From: Gammaproteobacteria bacterium
Lineage (GTDB): Bacteria; Pseudomonadota; Gammaproteobacteria; Immundisolibacterales; Immundisolibacteraceae
Reading direction: 5' to 3'
Assembly: GCA_003526065.1 (NCBI GenBank)
Contig: DQBD01000246.1
Location: 1,177-9,015, forward strand
Length of the DNA stretch: 7,839 nucleotides
The translations under genes and the position numbers were made by a program. Positions 1-6,270 of the stretch are shown piece after piece (positions within the stretch are counted from its first letter, which is position 1; each line of letters opens with the position of its first letter). The notes beneath the pieces are model-generated. The model saw only the letters and a list, made by a program, of their open reading frames with translations, was not told the origin of the DNA and did not search any database.

Positions 1-1023
1 TTCACCTGCAACTACCACGGCTGGGCCTTCAACACCGCCGGGGAGCTGACCGGCCTGCCGAGCGAGCAGGAAGCGTACGACGCCGGCGACATCGACAAGC
101 GCCAGTGGGGTGCCCGCCAGGCCCGGGTGGAAAGCTACAAGGGCCTGATCTTCGCCACGTTCGATGCCACGGCGCCGTCGCTGGAGGAGTACCTGGGCGA
201 CTACCGCTGGTATCTGGATGCCTTTGTCGACAACGACGAGGGCGGCATCGAGTTCCTGCCGGGTCTCATCAAGTCCTACGCCAGCGCCAACTGGAAGTTC
301 GGTGTCGAGAATTTCATCGGCGACGCCTACCACGCGTTCTGGAACCACGACTCCGGCGGCAAGGCCATGATGGGCGGGCCGTTTCCGCCGTATGACCCCA
401 AGGACACCTTTCACGCCAGCGTCAACGGGCACGGCTGGGAATTCTCGCTCGATGGCTTCGGCGACATCGCCATCCTCGGCTCGCAGGAGGTGCTGGACTA
501 CTACGCCGAGCGCAAGGCGCACATGGCGGCGCGCGTGGGCGAGCTGCGTTCGCGCATCTTCGGCTCGCTCGCTTCGGCGGCGATCTTTCCCAACATGACC
601 TTCCTGCCGGGCATCCACACCTTCCGCACCTGGCTGCCGCGCGGTCCGCGCAAGCTCGAACTGCGCATCTGGACGGTGGTGCCGAAGGACGCGCCGCAGT
701 CGGTCAAGCAGGCCATCAACAAGGCCTGCAACTTGACCTTCAACCCGGCCGGCACGCTGGAGATGGACGACGGCGAGAACTGGGAGGGCAACACCCGCAC
801 CAACGCCGGCTGGATCAGCCGTCACGAGAAGCTGCACTACGGCTGCGGCCGCAGCCGTCGCGTCGAGCATCCGCAGCTGCCCGGCATCATCCACACCGGT
901 CAGGTCAACGACGCCAACCAGCGCCTGTTCTACCAGCGCTGGGCCGACCTGATGAACGCGCGCACCTGGGCTGACGTGCCGCAGCGCTACACGCCGCGTT
1001 TCGCCGGTCGGCCGACGCGTTGA
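1..1023 (+). CDS. Aromatic ring-hydroxylating dioxygenase, alpha (large) subunit, 5'-truncated
   Basis: Catalytic subunit of a three-component Rieske non-heme iron dioxygenase, which adds both atoms of O2 to an aromatic ring to give a cis-dihydrodiol. It is open at the window's left edge. The 340 visible residues lack roughly the first 110 of the family's usual 440-460, including the first Rieske CxH pair. The second pair is seen as C-N-Y-H at visible residues 3-6. The catalytic iron site is recognisable: E-N-F-I-G-D-A-Y-H with His111, His116 five residues later, and an M-D-D-G-E-N-W motif at 255-261 supplying the Asp ligand (probably Asp257). The conserved Asp108 would bridge electron transfer from the Rieske centre. 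The five-residue His spacing matches naphthalene-type enzymes, while the DDGENW motif recalls biphenyl/toluene dioxygenases. The gene ends at TGA 1021-1023, 10 nt before the beta subunit gene. The substrate cannot be fixed from sequence; a PAH or alkyl-aromatic compound is likely. Confidence 0.93.
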   Translation, partial: FTCNYHGWAFNTAGELTGLPSEQEAYDAGDIDKRQWGARQARVESYKGLIFATFDATAPSLEEYLGDYRWYLDAFVDNDEGGIEFLPGLIKSYASANWKFGVENFIGDAYHAFWNHDSGGKAMMGGPFPPYDPKDTFHASVNGHGWEFSLDGFGDIAILGSQEVLDYYAERKAHMAARVGELRSRIFGSLASAAIFPNMTFLPGIHTFRTWLPRGPRKLELRIWTVVPKDAPQSVKQAINKACNLTFNPAGTLEMDDGENWEGNTRTNAGWISRHEKLHYGCGRSRRVEHPQLPGIIHTGQVNDANQRLFYQRWADLMNARTWADVPQRYTPRFAGRPTR

Positions 1024-1027
1024 GGAG
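1022..1027 (+). promoter_or_regulatory. Ribosome binding site of the dioxygenase beta subunit
   Basis: GAGGAG overlaps the stop codon of the alpha subunit gene and sits 6 nt before ATG 1034. This fixes the beta start and suggests translational coupling, which would keep the two subunits in equal amounts for the alpha3-beta3 complex. Confidence 0.75.
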
Positions 1028-1033
1028 CACGCC

Positions 1034-1576
1034 ATGAACGCAATCGCCAAGGACGTCCAGGCGGCCGCCCGGCCGCCGTCCCTCGAACTGCTCAATGAAG
1101 TCCAGCAGTTCTACTACCGCGAGGCGCGCCTGAAGGACCGCCAGGACTACCGCGCCTGGATGGACCTGCTGACCGACGACATCCACTACTGGATGCCGGC
1201 GCGCGTGCAGCGCTTTCGCCGCGACGAGCGCGCGCCCTGCGTGTTCGAAAGCGCCTATTACAACGACGACAGGCACGACATCGACCGGCGCCTGAAGCGC
1301 CTGGAGACCGGCACCTGCTGGAGCGAGGATCCACGCACGCGCACCGCGCACCTGGTGCACAACGTCGAGGTCGAGCACACCGAAAACCCGGACGAGTACC
1401 GCGTGTATTCCATCTCGGTGGTGTACCGCAACATGAACGAGGACGAGGAACACACCCTCTATTGCCACCGCGAGGATCTGCTGCGGCGGGTCGACGGCCA
1501 GCTGCGCATCGCCCGGCGCCTGCTCACCGTCCAGCAGAACATCTTCCTGAGCAAGAGCCTCAACGTTTTTCCGTGA
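1034..1576 (+). CDS. Aromatic ring-hydroxylating dioxygenase, beta (small) subunit
   Basis: Structural subunit of the Rieske dioxygenase encoded just upstream. In characterised alpha3-beta3 enzymes the beta trimer carries no cofactor and stabilises the complex, with some influence on substrate range. The 180-aa product has the normal family length (about 175-195) and the usual order of features. An N-terminal helix (L-L-N-E-V-Q-Q-F-Y-Y-R-E-A) leads into Y-R-A-W-M-D-L-L-T-D-D-I-H-Y-W-M-P. A mid-protein H-L-V-H-N-V-E-V segment follows, and the C-terminal strand region R-I-A-R-R-L-L-T-V-Q-Q-N ends in a short L-N-V-F-P tail like the family's N-L-S-V-F-F. It belongs to the SnoaL/NTF2-like fold. 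The start is set by a good Shine-Dalgarno overlapping the alpha stop. The stop codon (1574-1576) is also the first base of a strong hairpin. The gene is certain as a dioxygenase beta subunit; the substrate class is not. Confidence 0.95.
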   Translation: MNAIAKDVQAAARPPSLELLNEVQQFYYREARLKDRQDYRAWMDLLTDDIHYWMPARVQRFRRDERAPCVFESAYYNDDRHDIDRRLKRLETGTCWSEDPRTRTAHLVHNVEVEHTENPDEYRVYSISVVYRNMNEDEEHTLYCHREDLLRRVDGQLRIARRLLTVQQNIFLSKSLNVFP

Positions 1577-1619
1577 CCGGCCGCCGTCCGCAGTCCAGGG
1601 ACGGACTCGGGCGGCCGGT
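1576..1619 (+). repeat. Intergenic hairpin between the beta subunit and XylM-like genes
   Basis: Perfect 10-bp arms (1576-1585 and 1610-1619) enclose a second 5-bp stem, GTCCG 1586-1590 with CGGAC 1602-1606, leaving an 11-nt loop and a 3-nt bulge. The structure begins at the last base of the beta stop codon. No U-tract follows, so it is not a classical terminator. It could be a partial terminator or an mRNA-stabilising processing point that sets different levels for the dioxygenase and the downstream monooxygenase (inference). The rest of the 92-bp gap shows no convincing promoter. Confidence 0.6.
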
Positions 1620-1655
1620 TGCGGGCCTCCGTCGGCAGTACGCCGTTTCGATTAC

Positions 1656-1660
1656 AAGGA
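1656..1660 (+). promoter_or_regulatory. Ribosome binding site of the XylM-like gene
   Basis: AAGGA lies 8 nt before ATG 1669 and 11 nt before the adjacent in-frame ATG 1672. The spacing favours 1669. Xylene monooxygenase begins M-D-T-L-R-Y-Y, which fits either start (M-M-D-Y-L-R-Y-Y or M-D-Y-L-R-Y-Y). The reading frame is open upstream to 1462, but that stretch overlaps the beta gene and is not homologous to the family. Confidence 0.7.
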
Positions 1661-1668
1661 TTGTTCCC

Positions 1669-2808
1669 ATGATGGATTACCTGCGTTATTACCTGTGTTC
1701 GCTGATGGTGCTGGTCGGCATCGCCGGGTTCGTGGCCGGCGGCTGGTGGATGCTGGCCGGCCTTGGCACGTTCTTCGTGCTGGCCGCCGTGGCCCAGGTG
1801 TCGCCGCGTGACCACCGCCCGCGTCGTTTCCGCTACCCGCTTCTGGCCGACGTGCCGCTGTACCTGCACGGGGCGTTGATGGTGGCCCTGTACGGTGCCT
1901 TTGCCTGGCGCATGCACGCCGGCATCGGCGTCGAGGGCCTGGCCGCGCAGGCGGTCGTGCTGCTGGGCGCCGTCGGCTCGCTGGTGTGGCTGAATGCCGT
2001 CCCGAACGTGCCGATCGCGCACGAGCTGATGCACCGCAAGGACTGGTTCTCGCGCGGGCTGGCCAAGGTGATGTGCGCCTTCTTCGCCGACGCCCACCGC
2101 GACATCCCGCACCTGTACACGCACCACATCCATTTCGATACCGACGCCGACGCCGACTACGCGCCGCGGGGTACCACCGTGTATCCGTTCATGTGGCGCT
2201 GCACGCGCCGCAACGTGGACGAGCTGCTCGCCGCCGCCCGCAAGCGGCGCGACGTGACCGGTGCCGGGCTGTGGTCGCCGCGCAACTTCCTGTTCTGGGA
2301 GGTCGCCCTGCTGGTGGCGATTCCGCTGGCGGTGGGTCTGTATGGCGGCCTGCTGGCGGGCCTGCTGACCCTGGGGGCGCAGGTGATCGCCAAGTTCTTC
2401 CTGGAGGCGCTCAACTACCTGCAGCACTACGGCCTGGTGCGGGTGCCCGGTTCGGCGACCAGGCTGCACCACACCTGGAATCATCTGGGCTGGCTGGACC
2501 GCACCATCGGCTACGAGATCACCACCCACGTCGACCACCACATCGACCCGGACCTGCGCTTCGACCAGCTGGTGCCGCACCCGGACGCGCCGCAGATGCC
2601 GAATCTGTTCGTGTGCGCCGTCAGCGCCTTCATTCCGCCGCTGTGGTTCAAGTACGTGGCCATGCCACGCCTGAAGGACTGGGATCTGCGCTTCGCCGAT
2701 GCGGCCGAGCGGGAGATCGCGCGCGAGGCCAACCGCAAGGCGGGCTGGCCGGATTGGCTGGGTGAGGCGGCGGCCGACGATGTGTCGGCCACGCCGCAGG
2801 CCGTCTGA
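1669..2808 (+). CDS. xylM: XylM-like membrane di-iron monooxygenase (xylene/toluene side-chain hydroxylase family)
   Basis: Integral inner-membrane non-heme di-iron hydroxylase of the AlkB/fatty-acid-hydroxylase superfamily. XylM converts toluene and xylene methyl groups to benzyl alcohols, with electrons from the reductase XylA. The 379-aa product (XylM about 369) has hydrophobic segments near residues 8-40, 55-75, 85-110 and 210-245. It carries the full histidine set: H-E-L-M-H at 118-122, H-L-Y-T-H-H at 148-153, N-Y-L-Q-H-Y-G at 249-255, H-T-W-N-H at 268-272 and H-V-D-H-H at 287-291. Compared from memory with XylM, the N-terminus (D-x-L-R-Y-Y), the D-A-P-Q-M-P-x-L-F-V-C block, the I-P-P-L-W-F block and the E-A-N-R-K-A-G-W-P tail all match better than AlkB does. 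p-Cymene monooxygenase (CymAa) is a close relative and an alternative. No xylA-type reductase gene is next to it. The gene is probably co-expressed with the dioxygenase upstream, across a 92-bp gap containing a hairpin. The exact substrate is unknown; the symbol denotes family resemblance. Confidence 0.92.
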   Translation: MMDYLRYYLCSLMVLVGIAGFVAGGWWMLAGLGTFFVLAAVAQVSPRDHRPRRFRYPLLADVPLYLHGALMVALYGAFAWRMHAGIGVEGLAAQAVVLLGAVGSLVWLNAVPNVPIAHELMHRKDWFSRGLAKVMCAFFADAHRDIPHLYTHHIHFDTDADADYAPRGTTVYPFMWRCTRRNVDELLAAARKRRDVTGAGLWSPRNFLFWEVALLVAIPLAVGLYGGLLAGLLTLGAQVIAKFFLEALNYLQHYGLVRVPGSATRLHHTWNHLGWLDRTIGYEITTHVDHHIDPDLRFDQLVPHPDAPQMPNLFVCAVSAFIPPLWFKYVAMPRLKDWDLRFADAAEREIAREANRKAGWPDWLGEAAADDVSATPQAV

Positions 2809-2811
2809 CGG

Positions 2812-2857
2812 ACCGGTTGCAGGCAACCGGTGGCGCCGTCCGCGGACGGCGCCACCG
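2812..2857. terminator. Two overlapping perfect palindromes at a convergent junction; possible bidirectional terminator
   Basis: Only 60 bp separate the XylM-like stop (2808) from the stop of the minus-strand PhoX-like gene (2869). Arms of 9 bp (2812-2820 and 2823-2831) around an AG centre form the first inverted repeat. A perfect 30-bp palindrome (2828-2857) forms the second. They share 2828-2831, so full pairing of one competes with the other. The position and symmetry fit a terminator working in both directions, but neither strand has a U-tract after the stem, so termination is inferred. Confidence 0.5.
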
Positions 2858-2868
2858 ACCCTTCGGCC

Positions 2869-4791
2869 TCAGGAGCCGATGATGCCGCCGTCCTTGCGGG
2901 TGATGACCACCGTCGCGTCGCGCGGGACGGTGGTGCCGTCCGGGGTGGCGTTGAGCAGCGGAAAGTTGGTGGCGCTGGGGTCGCCGTCGCCGGGGTGCTG
3001 GATGTTGACGAACAGCGTGCGGCGGTCCGGCGTGACCGTGAGGCCGGTGACCTCGCAGTCGGTGACGCCGGTGAACAGGCGCCGCAGCTCGCCGGTGTAG
3101 ATGTTGGCCACCAGCAGCTGATCGTTCAGGCCCTTCTTCTGCCCGCCGTCGGTCTCGATGAACAGGCGGCCTTCCGGATCGGCCCAGATGCCGTCCGGAT
3201 CGCTGAAGGTGTCCTCGCGGTCGGCGGCGTGGGTGTCCTCGGCAATCAGGAAGATGTCCCAGGCGAACGTGGTGCCCGCGAAGCCGGACGTTTCATTCCA
3301 GCGAATGATGTGGCCGTCCGGGTTCGGCGCCAGCGGGTTGGCGGCATCGGCCACCGTGCGCCGGCTGTTGTTGGTCAGCGTGCAGTACACCTTGTCGTCG
3401 GCACCGACGGTGATCCACTCCGGGCGGTCCATCTTGGTGGCGCCGACCAGGTCGGCCGCCAGGCGGGCGTTGACCAGCAGCGCGCCGAGGTCGGCGAATT
3501 GCGCCGCCAGGGCCGGCACGTCCATGCTCAGTTCCAGCCACTGGCCGCTGCCGTCGTCGTTGAACCTGGCCACGTACAGGGTGCCGTGGTCGAGCGGGCT
3601 CTGGCCGCGGGCGCGCATCGTGCGCCAGTCCTCGGCCGACACGAACTTGTAGATGTACTCGAACCGTTCGTCGTCGCCGGTGTACACCACCACCCGGCCG
3701 TGGTCGTCCACGTGCACGGTGGCGCCCTCGTGCTTCAGGCGCCCGAGCGCGGTGCGCTTGACCGGCGTGTGGGTCGGGTCGAAGGGGTCGATCTCCACCA
3801 CCCAGCCGAAGCGGTGTTCCTCGTTGCGGTAGTCGGCGTCGGCCAGGTCGAAGCGCCTGTCGAAGCGGTGCCAGCCGTAGCCGAAGCCACCGCTGCTGAA
3901 GCCGTATCGCGCCTGGGCGTCGGTGCGGACCCAGGACGCGTCCTCGGTGCCGAAGTAGCCGTGGAAGTTTTCCTCGCAGGTCAGGTAGGTGCCCCACGGC
4001 GTGTAGCCGTTCGAGCAGTTGTTGACGGTGCCCAGCGGCACGTTGCCGTTGCCGGTCTGCAGCAGCGCGTGGCCGGCCGCCGGGCCGCTGAAGGTGACCG
4101 GCGTGTTGACATGGACGCGACGCGCCAGCTTGCTGCTGACCGGCTGCCACTGGCCGCTGCCGGCACGCGGGAACCGGCGCAGCTCGACCACCGACACGCC
4201 GTGGGCGTGCTGCGAGGCGCGCACGTCGTCCAGGCTCTGCGGCGCCGCCTTGCCCAGCACATGGCCGTTGCCGCCGAACTCGTGGTTCAGGCACAGCACG
4301 CCGTGGCTGTTGACCGGCCCGAAGGCCAGCGCGCGCCCGCGCCAGGGGTTGCGCTCGATGGCTTCATTCCAGCCGGCGCGTGCCGCGCCGGCGTCGCGCA
4401 CCGGGAAGAACCACATGCCGTCGTGGCCGATGCCCAGCTGTTGTGCCTGATCGGCGGCGGTCGGCGGCCAGCTGTAGGACGGGCCGCCCGGCTCGAGCGG
4501 GTCGCCCCAGGGCAGGATGATGTCGAACTGGTATTCGGGCGCGATGGCCGGCACCGGCCCGCCGCCGTCGGCGATGGCGACCGGAGTGAAGTTGATCTGC
4601 GGCGACGGCAGGCCCGGGCGGGCGTTGGCGGCAAACGGAATGCCGGTGCCTGCCAGTGCGGACGTGGCGGCGACGGCAAGCCCGCCCTTGAGCACCTGGC
4701 GGCGCTCGACGCGCGCCTGCAAAATGTCGGCAAACGCCTGGTTGGCGGAATTGTTGCTAATCATGTCGTCGGTGAAAGCGTTGTCATTCAC
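2869..4791 (-). CDS. PhoX/DUF839-family protein with Tat signal, putative periplasmic phosphatase
   Basis: Member of the PhoX family; characterised members are Tat-exported, Fe/Ca-dependent alkaline phosphatases that release phosphate from organic esters in the periplasm. The 640-aa product has the family's N-terminal pattern: a short polar stretch (N-S-A-N-Q-A-F-A-D-I-L), then a twin-arginine motif E-R-R-Q-V-L-K-G-G with Arg30-Arg31. A hydrophobic run (about 36-48) and a likely cleavage after A-N-A near residue 57 follow. Family signatures follow: G-V-L-C-L-N-H-E-F-G-G (164-174), the Cys-containing N-N-C-S-N-G-Y-T-P-W-G-T-Y-L-T-C-E-E-N (257-275), L-K-H-E-G-A-T-V (352-359), Y-T-G-D-D-E-R-F-E-Y (370-379), and a D-P-E-G-R-L-F-I-E-T-D-G block near the C-terminus, which ends D-G-G-I-I-G-S. 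GTG 4791 is chosen because AGGGAG precedes it by 9 nt and family members begin close to this N-D-N-A-F position. The frame stays open to 4896 and an ATG lies at 4764. No Pho box is evident. The family is clear; true phosphatase activity is inferred. Confidence 0.9.
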   Translation of the reverse strand: MNDNAFTDDMISNNSANQAFADILQARVERRQVLKGGLAVAATSALAGTGIPFAANARPGLPSPQINFTPVAIADGGGPVPAIAPEYQFDIILPWGDPLEPGGPSYSWPPTAADQAQQLGIGHDGMWFFPVRDAGAARAGWNEAIERNPWRGRALAFGPVNSHGVLCLNHEFGGNGHVLGKAAPQSLDDVRASQHAHGVSVVELRRFPRAGSGQWQPVSSKLARRVHVNTPVTFSGPAAGHALLQTGNGNVPLGTVNNCSNGYTPWGTYLTCEENFHGYFGTEDASWVRTDAQARYGFSSGGFGYGWHRFDRRFDLADADYRNEEHRFGWVVEIDPFDPTHTPVKRTALGRLKHEGATVHVDDHGRVVVYTGDDERFEYIYKFVSAEDWRTMRARGQSPLDHGTLYVARFNDDGSGQWLELSMDVPALAAQFADLGALLVNARLAADLVGATKMDRPEWITVGADDKVYCTLTNNSRRTVADAANPLAPNPDGHIIRWNETSGFAGTTFAWDIFLIAEDTHAADREDTFSDPDGIWADPEGRLFIETDGGQKKGLNDQLLVANIYTGELRRLFTGVTDCEVTGLTVTPDRRTLFVNIQHPGDGDPSATNFPLLNATPDGTTVPRDATVVITRKDGGIIGS

Positions 4792-4967
4792 GGTAGGGAT
4801 CTCCCTGGCGGTCGGGTGGCGGAATCGGCCAAGGACGCTACCGGCCAGACATTTCATCCGGGTTAACGGCTGCCGGTGGCCGGTTCCAGCGCCCACGTCC
4901 TGACACCGTCACGGTGCCGCCGCGTCGCTGCGCGGGGTCGCACCCGTCCATTTCATTCGGTTTGCTC
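4792..4967. promoter_or_regulatory. Divergent intergenic region with a 15-nt direct repeat and a 13-bp dyad
   Basis: The 176-bp gap separates the minus-strand PhoX-like gene from the plus-strand MFS gene, so both promoters should lie here. Two copies of CATTTCATYCGGKTT occur in the same orientation at 4850-4864 and 4949-4963 (13 of 15 identical), one in the PhoX-like upstream region and one just before the MFS start. A perfect dyad, CACCGT-C-ACGGTG, lies at 4904-4916. These are operator candidates. No confident -35/-10 pair or Pho box can be named by eye. Confidence 0.4.
4801..4806 (-). promoter_or_regulatory. Ribosome binding site deciding the GTG start of the PhoX-like gene
   Basis: On the minus strand AGGGAG ends 9 nt before GTG 4791. 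It is half of a small inverted repeat (4795-4806: AGGGA and TCCCT arms around two bases), so the Shine-Dalgarno could be partly masked in a weak 4-bp hairpin. The later in-frame ATG at 4764 has no comparable site. Confidence 0.6.
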
Positions 4968-6233
4968 ATGGTTTCGATGCTTCTGAAAGTGGCCGCCCTG
5001 CTCGGCGGCACGGTGCTGTTATTGCTTGGTGTCGGGTTGCTGAACACGCTGCTGGTGCTGCGTGGCGCGCTGGAAGGGTTCGATGACACCACGCTGGGCC
5101 TGTTCGGGTCGTGTTACTTCGCCGGTTTCCTGCTCGGCACCTATCTGTGCCCGCGGCTGGTGGCCGGTATCGGCCACGTGCGTGCCTTTGCGTTTTTCAC
5201 CGCCGCCGTCGCGGCCTGCGCGCTCGGTCACCTGCTGCTGATCACGGCACCGTCGTGGATTGCGCTGCGGGTCGTGACCGGGGTGGCGCTGGTCGGCCTC
5301 TACATCACGATCGAGAGCTGGCTCAACGGCCAGGCCGAGCCGTCGCAGCGCGGCAAGGTGTTCGCGGTGTACATGGTGTGCAATCTGGGCGCGCTGGCGT
5401 TCGGCCAGCAGCTGCTGGCGCTCGGTTCGCCGGCCGGGTTCGTGCTGTTCGCGCTGGCGGCGATTTTCGTGTGCGTGTCGGCCATGCCGGTGATGGCAAC
5501 ACGTCTGGCGCCACCGGGCCTGCCGGCGTTCAGGGCCATGTCGCCGCGCACCTGCTGGCGGGCGGCGCCGGTGGCGGCTGCCGCGGCGCTGCTGTCCGGG
5601 CTGGCGATGGGCGGCTTCTGGGGCATGGCGGCGGTGTACGTGCGCCGGCTCGGCGCCGACCCGGCGCTGGTGGCCGACTTCATGACCACCGCCATCGTCG
5701 GCGGCATGGCCCTGCAATGGCCGATCGGCCACTTCTCGGATGGCAGCGACCGGCGGCGCACCCTGGCCTGGGTGGCGGTCGCCGCTGCGTTGGCGGCCAT
5801 CGCCCTGTTGCTGGCCGGTGCCCACCCGGTGTTGCTGCTGGTGGCCGCGTTTCTGTTTGGCGGCGCCGCGTTTTCCGTGTATCCGATCGCCGTCGCGCAT
5901 CTGATCGACCACCTCCACGCCGAGCAGATCCTCGCCGGCAACGCCGCGTTGCTGCTGGTGCACGGCGCCGGCGCGGCGTTGGGCCCGCTGCTGGTGGGCG
6001 CCGCCATGGCCGTGCTGGGGGCGGCGGCGCTGCCGCTGCATTTTCTGCTGACCAGCGTGCTGTTGGCGGCCTTCGCGTTGTGGCAGATTCGCCGCCGTGT
6101 CGATCGCATCGTGGATGCACCGGCGCACTTCGTGCCGCTGGTGCGCACCTCGACCGGCGCCCTGGAAATGGTGGCGGCAGATCAACCGACCGGCCCGGAG
6201 GCGGAACACGCCCCCGGCGCGCAGGCATCCTGA
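4968..6233 (+). CDS. MFS transporter, YcaD-like family
   Basis: Inner-membrane secondary transporter of the major facilitator superfamily, 421 aa, with about 12 hydrophobic segments in two halves. Resemblance is to the YcaD-like group, whose substrates are unknown. The first half has L-F-G-S-C-Y-F-A-G-F-L-L-G-T-Y-L-C-P-R-L (45-64), then G-H-V-R-A-F and the charged E-S-W-L-N (116-120) followed by R-G-K-V-F-A-V-Y-M. In the second half the cytoplasmic motif-A loop reads G-H-F-S-D-G-S-D-R-R-R (254-264), and Y-P-I-A-V-A-H-L-I-D-H-L is typical of this group. A polar tail of about 35 residues ends the protein. ATG 4968 is chosen because homology starts at the first membrane segment; ATG 4977 is an alternative, and the frame extends back to a GTG at 4914. 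No clear Shine-Dalgarno precedes 4968. The next gene starts 37 nt after the stop, so co-transcription is likely. The substrate and direction of transport cannot be told. Confidence 0.87.
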   Translation: MVSMLLKVAALLGGTVLLLLGVGLLNTLLVLRGALEGFDDTTLGLFGSCYFAGFLLGTYLCPRLVAGIGHVRAFAFFTAAVAACALGHLLLITAPSWIALRVVTGVALVGLYITIESWLNGQAEPSQRGKVFAVYMVCNLGALAFGQQLLALGSPAGFVLFALAAIFVCVSAMPVMATRLAPPGLPAFRAMSPRTCWRAAPVAAAAALLSGLAMGGFWGMAAVYVRRLGADPALVADFMTTAIVGGMALQWPIGHFSDGSDRRRTLAWVAVAAALAAIALLLAGAHPVLLLVAAFLFGGAAFSVYPIAVAHLIDHLHAEQILAGNAALLLVHGAGAALGPLLVGAAMAVLGAAALPLHFLLTSVLLAAFALWQIRRRVDRIVDAPAHFVPLVRTSTGALEMVAADQPTGPEAEHAPGAQAS

Positions 6234-6270
6234 ACGAAGCGACCCACTCCCCAACCTGGCAAATACCCGC

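Noticed and set aside
1462..1668. Upstream extension of the XylM-like reading frame
   Set aside because: It overlaps the beta subunit gene in another frame, encodes a Pro/Arg-rich sequence, and the ATG at 1669 has a good ribosome binding site and matches the family N-terminus.
2133..2160. Short GACGCC repeats in the XylM-like gene
   Set aside because: They encode the D-T-D-A-D-A-D segment that aligns with the D-T-P-L-D-S-D stretch of XylM after the second histidine box, so they are ordinary coding sequence rather than a tandem repeat.
1459..2826. A 455-codon minus-strand frame opposite the XylM-like gene
   Set aside because: The + strand encodes all histidine boxes of the XylM family; the antisense product has no domain features.
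2830..4866. A 678-codon open frame on the + strand opposite the PhoX-like gene
   Set aside because: Its translation is low-complexity (rich in V, A, G, R) with no recognisable domain, whereas the minus strand gives a clear full-length PhoX-family protein with a Tat signal. It is a GC-driven shadow frame.
4792..4967. A Pho box controlling the PhoX-like gene
   Set aside because: Only isolated TGTCA-like fragments were seen, not two CTGTCAT-type repeats at the required spacing.
6097..6270. Upstream extension of the GNAT-nitrilase frame into the MFS gene
   Set aside because: The extra 58 residues are Arg/Trp/Pro-rich shadow coding of the MFS tail, and family similarity begins just after ATG 6271.
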